Positions 46,027 through 54,336 of a stretch of 64,000 bases of DNA are shown in pieces. Position 1 is the first letter of the stretch, and every line of letters starts with the position of its first letter. A model generated the notes under the pieces. That model worked only from the letters and a program-made list of their open reading frames with translations, was not told where the DNA came from and ran no database searches. The position numbers and the translations under genes are program-made. The DNA lies in the NCBI GenBank assembly GCA_963720675.1, contig CAVRGH010000004.1, forward strand, positions 1 to 64,000, in the 5' to 3' direction. This DNA comes from JALHSW01 sp963720675 (lineage in GTDB: Bacteria; Actinomycetota; Acidimicrobiia; IMCC26256; PALSA-555).

Positions 46027-47310
46027 GTGAGGGCGCTCGTCGTCGGCGGTGGTGGGCGGGAGCACGTGCTGGTGTGGAGCCTCGCCCGGAGCGCCTCGAT
46101 CGACGACGTCGTCGCGGCACCGGGGAACCCGGGCATCGAGGCCCTGGCTCGGTGCGTGCCGGTCGACGTCAAGGACGTCGACGCGATCGCCGGCGTCGCG
46201 GACGACGTCGACGCCGATCTGGTGTTGGTCGGTCCGGAGGAGCCGCTCGTGCTCGGTGCGGTCGACGCGCTGCGCGCCCGCGGTCGGCTCGCGTTCGGGC
46301 CCGACTCGGCCGGTGCCCGGCTCGAGGGCTCCAAGCGATGGATGAAGGAGCTGCTCGCCGGCGCCGGGATCCCGACCGCCGCACACGCGAGCTTCCGGGT
46401 CGGCGACGAGGAGTCGGCGATCGCGTTCCTCGAGACGCTCGACGGCCTCTACGTCATCAAGACCGACGGGCTCGCGGCAGGCAAGGGTGTGCTCGTCACC
46501 GAGTCCGTGGTCGACGCGGCCGACGCAGTTCGTGCGTACCTGTCTGGTGAGGCGTTCGGCGACGCGGGCCGCACAGTCGTGATCGAGGAGGGACTCCGCG
46601 GCCCCGAGCTCTCGCTGCTGGTGATGTGCAACGGTGACACCGACGCCGCAGTGCCGCTCGCCCCCGCGCAGGACTTCAAGCGCATCCACGATGGCGACAC
46701 GGGTCCGAACACCGGCGGGATGGGCGCGTACTCACCCGTGCCTGCCGCGGGTCCGCACCTGATCGATCAGGTCATGGAGACTGCGGTGCTCCCGACGTTG
46801 CACGCGCTCGAGCGCGAGGGGATCAGCTACCGCGGTGTGCTCTACACGGGGCTGATGCTCACCCCCGACGGTCCGAAGGTCATCGAGTACAACGTGCGCT
46901 TCGGTGATCCTGAATCGCAGGTCGTCGTTCCCAGGCTCACGACCGACCTGGGAGCGCTGTGCCACGCGGCTGCCGCGGGCGAGGCGTTGCCCGCCATCAC
47001 GTGCTCACAGGACGCGCAGGTCACGGTGGTGCTCGCGAGCGAGCACTATCCCGCGACGCCGCGCACCGGAGACGTGATCACCGGCCTCGAGTCGCTCGAG
47101 GGTCGGGACGACGTGCAGGTCTTCCACGCGGGTACGGCGCGCGCGTCCGACGGTTCGCTCGTCACTGCCGGGGGCCGCGTGCTCGCCGTGACCGGGAGTG
47201 GTCCGACGATCGCCGCGGCACGCGCCGTCGCCTACGACGCGGTCGGACACATCAGCTGGGCGGGGATGCAGCACCGGACCGACATCGCCGAGGCCGCCGC
47301 CGCGCACTGA
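46027..47310 (+). CDS. purD: Phosphoribosylamine-glycine ligase (GARS)
   Basis: 427 residues. MRALVVGGGGREHVLVWSLA is the family start. GTG 46027 is chosen because AGGAG lies 8 bp upstream (46015-46019); an ATG at 46012 overlapping the purA stop is possible. ATP-grasp blocks are intact: GPDSAGARLEGSKRWMKELLAGAGIPTA, YVIKTDGLAAGKGVLVTES, FKRIHDGDTGPNTGGMGAYSPVP and IEYNVRFGDPESQVVVPRL. It ligates glycine to phosphoribosylamine. Confidence 0.97.
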   Translation: MRALVVGGGGREHVLVWSLARSASIDDVVAAPGNPGIEALARCVPVDVKDVDAIAGVADDVDADLVLVGPEEPLVLGAVDALRARGRLAFGPDSAGARLEGSKRWMKELLAGAGIPTAAHASFRVGDEESAIAFLETLDGLYVIKTDGLAAGKGVLVTESVVDAADAVRAYLSGEAFGDAGRTVVIEEGLRGPELSLLVMCNGDTDAAVPLAPAQDFKRIHDGDTGPNTGGMGAYSPVPAAGPHLIDQVMETAVLPTLHALEREGISYRGVLYTGLMLTPDGPKVIEYNVRFGDPESQVVVPRLTTDLGALCHAAAAGEALPAITCSQDAQVTVVLASEHYPATPRTGDVITGLESLEGRDDVQVFHAGTARASDGSLVTAGGRVLAVTGSGPTIAAARAVAYDAVGHISWAGMQHRTDIAEAAAAH

Positions 47311-47326
47311 ACGCCTCTGGGCTTGG

Positions 47327-47575
47327 CTACCAGCGGCTGGTCGGGTGGTTCGACGAGCGGTTCATGCCGGCGATCCCCTGGCGACGGTTCCCCGGGGCGC
47401 GGACGCCCGCTGCCACGAGGGCGCAGGACACGCAGCGCGTGGGCATGCGCTTCCGGAGCGGGGGTACCAGGCACTCGTTGCAGAAGAGCTCGCCGCAGTC
47501 GTCGCAGCGACCGACCGCGCGCTCGGTGAAGTGCTTGGCGCAGACGCCCACGTAGGCGCCCGCTTCGGCGGCCAC
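47327..47575 (-). CDS. Small B-box/zinc-ribbon-like protein
   Basis: 82 residues from GTG 47575. YVGVCAKHFTERAVGRCDDCGELFCNECLVPPLRKRMPTRCVSCALVAAGVR has a C-x2-H, C-x2-C, C-x2-C, C-x2-C series spaced like a treble-clef or B-box zinc fold. The tail is basic and ends RSSNHPTSRW. No name known to me. It lies antisense between purD and purB, convergent with purD and divergent from purB. Confidence 0.6.
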   Translation of the reverse strand: MAAEAGAYVGVCAKHFTERAVGRCDDCGELFCNECLVPPLRKRMPTRCVSCALVAAGVRAPGNRRQGIAGMNRSSNHPTSRW

Positions 47576-47696
47576 GATCCCAGCCCCTCCTCGGACCCCG
47601 GCCTCGGACCGGTGGTCGCTCGTTCGATCTCCCGGCGATGTTCGGCGCCGGTCGGCACCCGCCGCCCTTAGAGTGTCGGCAGGGAGGGAACCGCGC

Positions 47697-49004
47697 TTGA
47701 TCCCCCGATATGCATTGCCACCCATGGCCGAGCTGTTCACCGACCAGGCTCGGTTCGGTACCTGGCTCGAGGTCGAGATCCTCGCGGTGGATGCCCAGGC
47801 CGAGCTCGGGGTGATCCCGGCCGAGGCCGCCACCACCATCCGTGATCGGGCCGGCTTCGACGTCGCCGAGATCGAGGAGCGCGAGCGGACGACCGAGCAC
47901 GACGTCGCGGCCTTCGTCGACGTCGTGCAGGAGCGGGTCGGGCCACCCCACGGTGCGTGGGTCCACCACGGACTCACGTCGAGCGACGTCGTCGACACGG
48001 CGCTCTCGGTGACCCTCGTGCGGGCGTGCGATCTGTTGCTCCCTGTGGTCGACGCGCTCGCCGCGGCGATCAGTGTGCGCGCCCACGAGTTCCGGACCAC
48101 CCCGATGGTGGGGCGCACCCACGGCATCCACGCGGAGCCGACGACGTTCGGGGCGAAGCTCGCGCTCTGGGCGCTCGCGGTCCGGCGAGACCGCGTCCGT
48201 CTCCAGCGGGCGCGCGACGCGATCAGCGTCGGCAAGCTCTCGGGAGCGGTCGGCACCTTCTCGAACGTCGACCCCGAGGTCGAGGCGTTCGTCTGCGAGC
48301 GGCTCGGGTTGCGCCCCGTACCCGCGACCCAGGTGCTCGCCCGCGATCGCCATGCCGAGCTGCTCTACGCCTGCGCGTCGCTCGGCGCCACGATCGAGTC
48401 GTGTGCGCTCGAGATCCGTCATCTCCAGCGCACGGAAGTGCGCGAGGCGGAGGAACCGTTCCGTGCGGGTGCCCAGAAGGGCTCGAGCGCGATGCCGCAC
48501 AAGCGCAACCCGGTCAAGTGCGAGCAGCTCTGCGGGCTGGCACGGGTGCTGCGCGCGAACCTCCAGGCCGGGCTCGAGAACGTCGCGCTCTGGCACGAGC
48601 GCGACATCTCACACTCGTCGGTCGAGCGGATCATCCTCCCCGATTCGTTGCAGCTCGCCTACTACGTCGCAGTGAAGTTCACGTCGGTGGTCGAAGGCAT
48701 GGTCGCCTACCCCGTCCGCATGCGCGAGAACCTCGACGCCTCCCACGGGCTCGTGTTCAGCCAGCCGGTGCTGTTGGCGCTGGTGGAGGCCGGGCTCACC
48801 CGCGATGACGCGTACCGGCTCGTCCAACGCAACGCGATGCGGACCTGGGACGAGCGTCGACCGTTCCTCGACGTCCTCCGCTCGGACCCCGAAGTGGTCG
48901 GCACCCTGGGCGACGACCGCCTCGTCGCCTGCTTCGACCTCGACCGCGCACTTGCGAACGCAGGTCGGGCGGTGGACCTCCTCGACGATCCCGAGGTGTC
49001 GTGA
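47697..49004 (+). CDS. purB: Adenylosuccinate lyase
   Basis: 435 residues. The family start IPRYALPPMAELFTDQARF points to TTG 47697 as the initiator, supported by AGGGAGGGAA at 47681-47690; the GTG at 47673 would add unconserved residues. TTEHDVAAFVDVVQE, GLTSSDVVDTALS, GRTHGIHAEPTTFGAKLALW and the mobile loop GSSAMPHKRNPVKCEQLCGLARVL with the catalytic Ser are present. It acts twice in purine synthesis, on SAICAR and adenylosuccinate. Its stop overlaps purC (GTGA). Confidence 0.96.
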   Translation: MIPRYALPPMAELFTDQARFGTWLEVEILAVDAQAELGVIPAEAATTIRDRAGFDVAEIEERERTTEHDVAAFVDVVQERVGPPHGAWVHHGLTSSDVVDTALSVTLVRACDLLLPVVDALAAAISVRAHEFRTTPMVGRTHGIHAEPTTFGAKLALWALAVRRDRVRLQRARDAISVGKLSGAVGTFSNVDPEVEAFVCERLGLRPVPATQVLARDRHAELLYACASLGATIESCALEIRHLQRTEVREAEEPFRAGAQKGSSAMPHKRNPVKCEQLCGLARVLRANLQAGLENVALWHERDISHSSVERIILPDSLQLAYYVAVKFTSVVEGMVAYPVRMRENLDASHGLVFSQPVLLALVEAGLTRDDAYRLVQRNAMRTWDERRPFLDVLRSDPEVVGTLGDDRLVACFDLDRALANAGRAVDLLDDPEVS

Positions 49005-49885
49005 GCCGCATCGGTCTGCCGCACCACTCGACGGGAAAAGTGCGTGACCTGTACGAGGTCGATCACGACCGCATGCTCGTCGTCGCGTCCGACCGCATCT
49101 CGGTGTTCGACGTCGTGCTCGGCGACGAGATCCCGGACAAAGGCTGCGCGCTGACCGCCCTCTCGACCTTCTGGTTCGAGCAGACCGCATCGATCTGGCC
49201 GAACCACCTCGTGTCCTCGGATCCCACCGACTTCCCCGAGACCGCAGGTCCCGATGTCGCGGGCCGCTCGATGCTCGTGCGAGCCGCGCATCCGATCCGG
49301 CTCGAGTGCATCGCCCGCGGATACCTCTTCGGTTCGGCGTGGTCCGAGTACGAGTCGGCGGGCACGGTCGGGGGGCAGCCGATGCCCGCCGGGCTCCGCG
49401 AGGCCGAGGCGCTCCCGGCTCCGATCTTCACCACGACGACGAAGGCGGAGTCCGGCCACGACGAGCCGCTCACCGCGGTCGAAGCCGCCGCGCTCGTCGG
49501 TGCCGACGTCTACGACCAGGTCGAGGAAGCGACGCTCGCGATCTACCGCCATGCCGCGGTGCACGCGATGTCCCGGGGTCTGATCCTCGCCGACACCAAG
49601 CTCGAGTTCGGGACGATCGACGGCGCGGTGACCGTGATCGACGAGATGTGCACGTCGGACTCCTCGCGGTACTGGCCGGCCGACGCGTATGCAGTCGGGG
49701 GGTCCCCACCCTCGTTCGACAAGCAGTTCGTGCGAGACCACTACCTCGGCATCGGTTGGGACAAGGCGGCACCGGCACCACCGCTGCCCGCGTCGGTGAT
49801 CGACGGGACCCGGGCCCGGTACGTCGAGGCGTACGAGATGCTCACGGACCGGAGCTTCGACGAGTGGTACGGGATGGACGAGTGA
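49001..49885 (+). CDS. purC: SAICAR synthetase
   Basis: 294 residues from GTG 49001. HHSTGKVRDLYEVDHDRMLVVASDRISVFDVVLGDEIPDKGCALTALSTFWFE opens the ATP-binding lobe. MLVRAAHPIRLECIARGYLFGSAWSEY, LILADTKLEFG and DEMCTSDSSRYWPADAY..PSFDKQFVRDHY complete the long (about 295-residue) form of the family. It joins CAIR with aspartate. No purE/purK occurs in this window. Confidence 0.97.
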   Translation: MSRIGLPHHSTGKVRDLYEVDHDRMLVVASDRISVFDVVLGDEIPDKGCALTALSTFWFEQTASIWPNHLVSSDPTDFPETAGPDVAGRSMLVRAAHPIRLECIARGYLFGSAWSEYESAGTVGGQPMPAGLREAEALPAPIFTTTTKAESGHDEPLTAVEAAALVGADVYDQVEEATLAIYRHAAVHAMSRGLILADTKLEFGTIDGAVTVIDEMCTSDSSRYWPADAYAVGGSPPSFDKQFVRDHYLGIGWDKAAPAPPLPASVIDGTRARYVEAYEMLTDRSFDEWYGMDE

Positions 49886-49913
49886 GGGACACCTCCTCGG
49901 TACCATCGGCATC

Positions 49914-50174
49914 GTGAAGTTCGAAGCGCGCGTCGAGGTCAGCCACCTCCCCGGAGTGCTCGATCCGCAGGGCGCGACCGTCGAGCGGGCGTTGCCGGCG
50001 TTGGGCTACGAGAACGTCTCCGCGATCCGTATCGGGAAATCGATCCGCCTGGTCGTCGACGCGCCCGACGAGGCTGCGGCCCGGGCGCAGGTGGAGGAGA
50101 TGTGCGAGCGGCTGCTCGCCAACCCGGTCATCGAGGCTTACGAGATCGAGCTCGCGACCCTCACGCCGTCATGA
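49914..50174 (+). CDS. purS: FGAM synthase subunit PurS
   Basis: 86 residues, KFEARVEVSHLPGVLDPQGATVERALPALGYENVSAIRIGKSIRL..EMCERLLANPVIEAYEIEL. This small dimer bridges PurQ and PurL in the three-part FGAM synthase of Gram-positive bacteria. GTG 49914 start; the stop overlaps the purQ ATG. Confidence 0.96.
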   Translation: MKFEARVEVSHLPGVLDPQGATVERALPALGYENVSAIRIGKSIRLVVDAPDEAAARAQVEEMCERLLANPVIEAYEIELATLTPS

Positions 50175-50869
50175 GCCCGCACATCGCGGTCGTGCTCTTT
50201 CCCGGTTCCAACTGTGAGCTCGACGTGGTGCGCGCGATCGAGCACCTCGGCGGCAGCGCGGAGATCGTGTTCCACACCGAATCGTCCCTCGGGGGCGCTG
50301 ACGCGGTGGTGGTCCCGGGTGGCTTCGCCCACGGCGACTACCTGCGCACGGGCGCAATCGCTCGGTTCTCACCGGTGATGGACGCGGTCGCCGAGCATGC
50401 CCGCGCCGGAGGACCGGTGGTGGGGATCTGCAACGGCTTTCAGGTGCTCACGGAGGCCGGGCTGCTGCCCGGCGCGCTGCAGAAGAACGCGGGCCTGAAG
50501 TTCGTGTGCGACACGGTCGAAGTGCGCGTGGTGAGCACACGTTCGGCGCTCACCTGCGCGGCGACACCTGACGCGGTGCTGCGTATCCCGATCAACCACT
50601 TCGAGGGCAACTACACGTGTGACGCCGCCACCCTGGAGCGACTCCGCGCCGAGGACCGCATCGTGATGCGGTACGTCGACAACCCGAACGGTTCCGTCGA
50701 CGACATCGCCGGCATCTCCAACGAGGCGGGGAACGTGGTGGGGTTGATGCCGCACCCTGAGCGGGCCTCGGAGATCATCCTCGGGTCGGCCGACGGCGTG
50801 GTGCTGCTCGAGTCGCTGCTGCAGGCGGCGACCTCCGAGAACGCAGGCGCGGTCACGCTCCCCGCGTGA
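50171..50869 (+). CDS. purQ: FGAM synthase glutaminase subunit PurQ
   Basis: 232 residues. HIAVVLFPGSNCELDVVRAIEHLG, VVVPGGFAHGDYLRTGAIARF, and the nucleophile elbow VVGICNGFQVLTEAGLLPGALQKN (catalytic Cys near residue 88), then the His-Glu pair in GLMPHPERASE. It supplies ammonia from glutamine to PurL. The last 17 bases overlap the convergent gene at 50853-51257. Confidence 0.97.
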   Translation: MSPHIAVVLFPGSNCELDVVRAIEHLGGSAEIVFHTESSLGGADAVVVPGGFAHGDYLRTGAIARFSPVMDAVAEHARAGGPVVGICNGFQVLTEAGLLPGALQKNAGLKFVCDTVEVRVVSTRSALTCAATPDAVLRIPINHFEGNYTCDAATLERLRAEDRIVMRYVDNPNGSVDDIAGISNEAGNVVGLMPHPERASEIILGSADGVVLLESLLQAATSENAGAVTLPA

Positions 50870-51257
50870 TCCCCGCCCGCTTGAGCACGTCGGCCGACAC
50901 GCCCAGCTCGCGCCAGGTCGCGTACGCGATGCCCTTGCTGGCGCCGTAGGCGCGCGCGTACTTGACGAAGTCGGCTTCGAGGCCGGAGAGGTCGGCGGTC
51001 GGCGACGACTTCTCGGCGAGCTCTTCCTGCAGGTCGCGACGCTCCTGCGTGAGCTGCAAGCGCTTCAACGACGAGGCCTCGGGCAGCGCCTGCTCGATCT
51101 TGGTCAGTCGGGCGCGGATGGAGTCCGGCGTGCGCTGGCGCCCGCGGCGAGGGCGGTGCTGGTCGAGCGCGTCGAGGTAGGCCTTGACCGCGCGTCCCTG
51201 CTCCCGGCCGGTCTTCATCGCGGCCTTGTGCTCGTCGGTCATCGTCCTCGGTGCCAT
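50853..51257 (-). CDS. Uncharacterised basic helical protein
   Basis: 134 residues, MAPRTMTDEHKAAMKTGREQGRAVKAYLDALDQHRP and onward. A Lys/Arg-rich N-terminus precedes a long charged helix (SIRARLTKIEQALPEASSLKRLQLTQERRDLQEELAE) that looks like a coiled coil. The C-terminal block FVKYARAYGASKGIAYATWRELGVSADVLKRAGI resembles a small DNA-binding three-helix unit. I do not recognise a named family. It is convergent with and slightly overlaps purQ, and divergent from purL across a 129-bp gap with two inverted repeats (GCCCCGAA at 51282 / TTCGGGGC at 51320; ATTTCA at 51328 / TGAAAT at 51358). Confidence 0.7.
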   Translation of the reverse strand: MAPRTMTDEHKAAMKTGREQGRAVKAYLDALDQHRPRRGRQRTPDSIRARLTKIEQALPEASSLKRLQLTQERRDLQEELAEKSSPTADLSGLEADFVKYARAYGASKGIAYATWRELGVSADVLKRAGITRGA

Positions 51258-51386
51258 GGTGACCTCGCTGGAAGTCGTGACGCCCCGAAATCAGGCAGGG
51301 CGCTTATGTACAAATGGGGTTCGGGGCATTTCAGGTTATCGGACCCGATCCATTCAGTGAAATCAGCCCGTCGCTAGGCTCCGCTG

Positions 51387-53696
51387 ATGGGCCCTGTCGA
51401 GACACCACTGCACCGAGCACTGGGCCTCACCGACGACGAGCTCGGTGCCATCGTGGAATTGCTCGGCCGTGAACCGAGCGAGGTCGAGCTCGCCATGTAC
51501 GCCGTCATGTGGTCCGAGCACTGCTCGTACAAGTCGTCGAAGGTGTATCTGAGTCGCTTCCCGACCGAGGCACCCTGGGTGCTGGTCGGTCCCGGCGAAG
51601 GCGCCGGCGTCATCGACGTCGGCGACGGGCTCGCCGTCGCCATCCGCATCGAGAGCCACAACCACCCGTCCGCGGTCGAGCCGTACCAGGGCGCGGCGAC
51701 CGGCGTCGGCGGCATCATCCGCGACATCTTCTCGATGGGCGCCCGCCCGATCGCGCTCATGGATCCTTTGCGGTTCGGCTCGCTGGACGACGCGCGCACC
51801 CGATACCTGTTCGAGGGAGTCGTCTCGGGCATCAGCGGGTACGGCAATTCAGTGGGCGTCCCGACGGTCGGCGGCGAGGTCGTGTTCGACGACTGCTACC
51901 GCGACAACCCGCTGGTGAACGTGTTGTGTCTCGGACTGCTCCCGAAGGACCGCCTCGTCCTCGCGCGTGCCGAGGGAGCGGACAACCTCGCGGTGCTGCT
52001 CGGCTCCGCGACCGGACGCGATGGGATCGGCGGCGCGAGCGTGCTCGCGTCCGCCGGGTTCGAAGAAGGCTCCGACGCCAAGCGACCGTCGGTACAGGTC
52101 GGGGATCCGTTCGAGGAGAAGCGACTCATCGAGGCGTGCCTGCAGCTGCTCGACGAAGGGCTCGCCATCGGCGTGCAGGACCTCGGTGCCGCAGGCCTGT
52201 CGTGTGCCGCGTCGGAGACGGCCGCGAAGACGGGCGCGGGGATGGACGTCGACGTCGCGCGCGTCGCGAAGCGCGAGCCGGGCATGAACTCGGTCGAGGT
52301 GCTCACCTCCGAGAGTCAGGAGCGGATGCTCGCCATCGTCGAGCCGATGAACCTCGAGCGCGTCCTCGCGCTCGCCGCCCGCTGGGAGGTGCGCGCGACG
52401 GTCGTCGGGCGCGTGACCGACACCGGGCGCTTCCGCGTGTTCGACGGTCTGTTCGACGCCGTGGGTGTTCCGGGCGGTAACCCGGTTCCCCCGAGTGGCG
52501 ATGCACCGACCGCGGTGTCGTCGGATCGCGTCCCCGAGGCCGACATCCCCTGCGACTCGCTGGGTGACGGTCCCGTCTACCACCGCCCGGTCGCGCGGCC
52601 CACGGTGCAGGACGCGCTCGTGAGCGCCGACCCGGCGCCGGAGCTCCTCGACCGTTTTCGCGACGGCACCGACCTCGCCGGTGAGCTGCTCGCGCTGCTC
52701 GCCACGCCGACCATCGCCGACAAGTCGTGGGTGTGGCGCCAGTACGACCATCAGCTCTTCCTCAACACGGTCGTCGGTCCCGGCGGTGATGCCACGGTCC
52801 TCCGGTTGCCGGGGACGTCGCGGGCACTCGCGCTCGCGACCGACGGCAAGGCCCGCTTCTGTCGGCTCGACCCGCAGACCGGAGCCCGCCTCGTCGTCCT
52901 CGAGGCGGCGCGCAACGTGGCGTGCGCAGGCGCGGAGCCCCGGGCCCTCGTGAACTGCCTGAACTTCGGGAACCCGGAGCACCCGGAGGTCATGTGGCAG
53001 TTCGCCGAGACCGTCGACGGGATGAGCGAGGCATGCACCGCGCTCGGCATCCCCGTCGTGGGTGGGAACGTCAGCTTCTACAACGAGTCGCGCGGCGCCG
53101 ACATCGACCCCACCCCGGTCGTCGGCGTAATCGGGATCCTCGACGAGCTCACCGACGTGCCGCCGGGGATCGCGTTCACTCCCGGGCATCGCGTGGTCAT
53201 CCTCGGGGACACGCGGGTGGAGCTCGGTGGTTCCGAGTGGGCGTTCACCGTGCATGGCCTCGACGGCGGTGCGGCGCCGCTGGCCGACCTCGACGGCGCA
53301 CGCGCGCTGCACGATCTCATCCGAGACGTCGTGCGCGAGCGAGCGGTCACGGCCGTGCACGATGCGTCCGACGGCGGGCTCGCGGTGACCCTCGCGGAGA
53401 TGGCGATCGCCGGGGGGTGCGGCTGCACCGTCGCGCCGGAACGCGAGCTGCCGATCGCCGGATGGTGCTTCTCGGAGTCGACGTCACGCGTCGTCGTCGC
53501 CGTCGCACCGGATGCGGTGGACGGGCTGTTGGACCGCGCACGCGTCGCCGGCGTCCCGGCGCGTGACTGTGGCTCGACCGGTGGCGAACGCTTCGTCATC
53601 GATGGTGCGTGCGACGTGACGGTCGCCGACGCGACCGCTGCGTGGCGCGACGCGATCCCGAACCGGGTCGCGGGGGACGTCGCGCCGACGGTCTAG
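51387..53696 (+). CDS. purL: FGAM synthase subunit PurL (small form)
   Basis: 769 residues, the size of the PurS/PurQ-dependent form. LYAVMWSEHCSYKSSK-like ATP loop, AIRIESHNHPSAVEPYQGAATGVGGIIRDIFSMGARPIAL, GISGYGNSVGVPTVGGEV, and a second half with LNFGNPEHPEVMWQFAE and VVGGNVSFYNES reflect the pseudo-two-fold PurM-like fold. A Gly-Gly-Val-Gly metal/nucleotide loop is intact. It starts a new transcript after a 130-bp promoter region. Confidence 0.97.
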   Translation: MGPVETPLHRALGLTDDELGAIVELLGREPSEVELAMYAVMWSEHCSYKSSKVYLSRFPTEAPWVLVGPGEGAGVIDVGDGLAVAIRIESHNHPSAVEPYQGAATGVGGIIRDIFSMGARPIALMDPLRFGSLDDARTRYLFEGVVSGISGYGNSVGVPTVGGEVVFDDCYRDNPLVNVLCLGLLPKDRLVLARAEGADNLAVLLGSATGRDGIGGASVLASAGFEEGSDAKRPSVQVGDPFEEKRLIEACLQLLDEGLAIGVQDLGAAGLSCAASETAAKTGAGMDVDVARVAKREPGMNSVEVLTSESQERMLAIVEPMNLERVLALAARWEVRATVVGRVTDTGRFRVFDGLFDAVGVPGGNPVPPSGDAPTAVSSDRVPEADIPCDSLGDGPVYHRPVARPTVQDALVSADPAPELLDRFRDGTDLAGELLALLATPTIADKSWVWRQYDHQLFLNTVVGPGGDATVLRLPGTSRALALATDGKARFCRLDPQTGARLVVLEAARNVACAGAEPRALVNCLNFGNPEHPEVMWQFAETVDGMSEACTALGIPVVGGNVSFYNESRGADIDPTPVVGVIGILDELTDVPPGIAFTPGHRVVILGDTRVELGGSEWAFTVHGLDGGAAPLADLDGARALHDLIRDVVRERAVTAVHDASDGGLAVTLAEMAIAGGCGCTVAPERELPIAGWCFSESTSRVVVAVAPDAVDGLLDRARVAGVPARDCGSTGGERFVIDGACDVTVADATAAWRDAIPNRVAGDVAPTV

Positions 53697-53719
53697 GAGG
53701 GACGCCTGGCGCCGCGCCC

Positions 53720-54193
53720 TTACGCTTCGGACGGGTGTGCCGGGTCGTGTGCGATCACACCGCGATCCTCGAGGAACGAGAGCACCTGGGCCGTGGACGC
53801 CGCGGCGTCGCGGCCGTGGGTCGGCACGCGGAGGTCGGGCGCGTACGGCTCCTCGTAGGCGTCGTCGGTGCGACCGCTCCTCGCTGCGCACACGTCGGGG
53901 GGTGCGTCGAGGAAGATCTCGAGGAACCCCGGGACCGAGGTACGCAGGAGCTCGCGGTCGTCCCGTGCCGCGAGGGGGACCGCGACGACCGTGGGCACGC
54001 CGTTGGCGGTCAGCAGCTCGCAGCACCAGGCGAGCGCGTCGGGTCCCTCCACGAGCCGTGCCGCGATCGACGGTTCGTCGAGCAGGACGGCCGGCCCGCC
54101 GCGCCGGCGGAGCTCCTCGACGATCGCAGCGCCGATGGTGCGCTTGCCCGCGCCGACCCGCCCGGTGAGCCAGAGGCAAGCCGTGGGGTTCAC
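53720..54193 (-). CDS. P-loop kinase related to adenylylsulfate kinase
   Basis: 157 residues from GTG 54193. ACLWLTGRVGAGKRTIGAAIVEELRRRGGPAVLLDEPSI has Walker A G-x4-GK-R-T near residues 9-17 and follows the APS-kinase pattern. FLEIFLDAPPDVCAARSGR, then a YEEPYAPDLRVPT-like segment match its C-terminal half (EVFVDAPLEVCExRDxKGLY). The usual RDPKG and DGD motifs are degenerate, so sulfate activation is doubtful; a small-molecule or nucleotide kinase is equally possible. Antisense between purL and purF. Confidence 0.65.
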   Translation of the reverse strand: MNPTACLWLTGRVGAGKRTIGAAIVEELRRRGGPAVLLDEPSIAARLVEGPDALAWCCELLTANGVPTVVAVPLAARDDRELLRTSVPGFLEIFLDAPPDVCAARSGRTDDAYEEPYAPDLRVPTHGRDAAASTAQVLSFLEDRGVIAHDPAHPSEA

Positions 54194-54217
54194 GGCCCCG
54201 AACCTATTGCCCGTGCT

Positions 54218-54313
54218 GCGCACGGGGTATCCCCATTCGCAGCGAGCGCGGCCGGGAATTGGAGCAGCCGAGTGGCCGCGCACGGGGTATCCCCGTGCGC
54301 AGCGAGCGCGACC
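54218..54313. repeat. Two direct repeats 60 bp apart with hairpins, upstream of purF
   Basis: A 36-bp block beginning GCGCACGGGGTATCCCC occurs at 54218-54253 and 54278-54313, with four differences. The second copy contains the perfect hairpin GCGCACGGGG-TAT-CCCCGTGCGC; the first has the same stem with mismatches. The second ends 24 bp before the purF ATG. Function unknown. Confidence 0.65.
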
Positions 54314-54336
54314 AGAAATGGGATACTGACGGTGCG

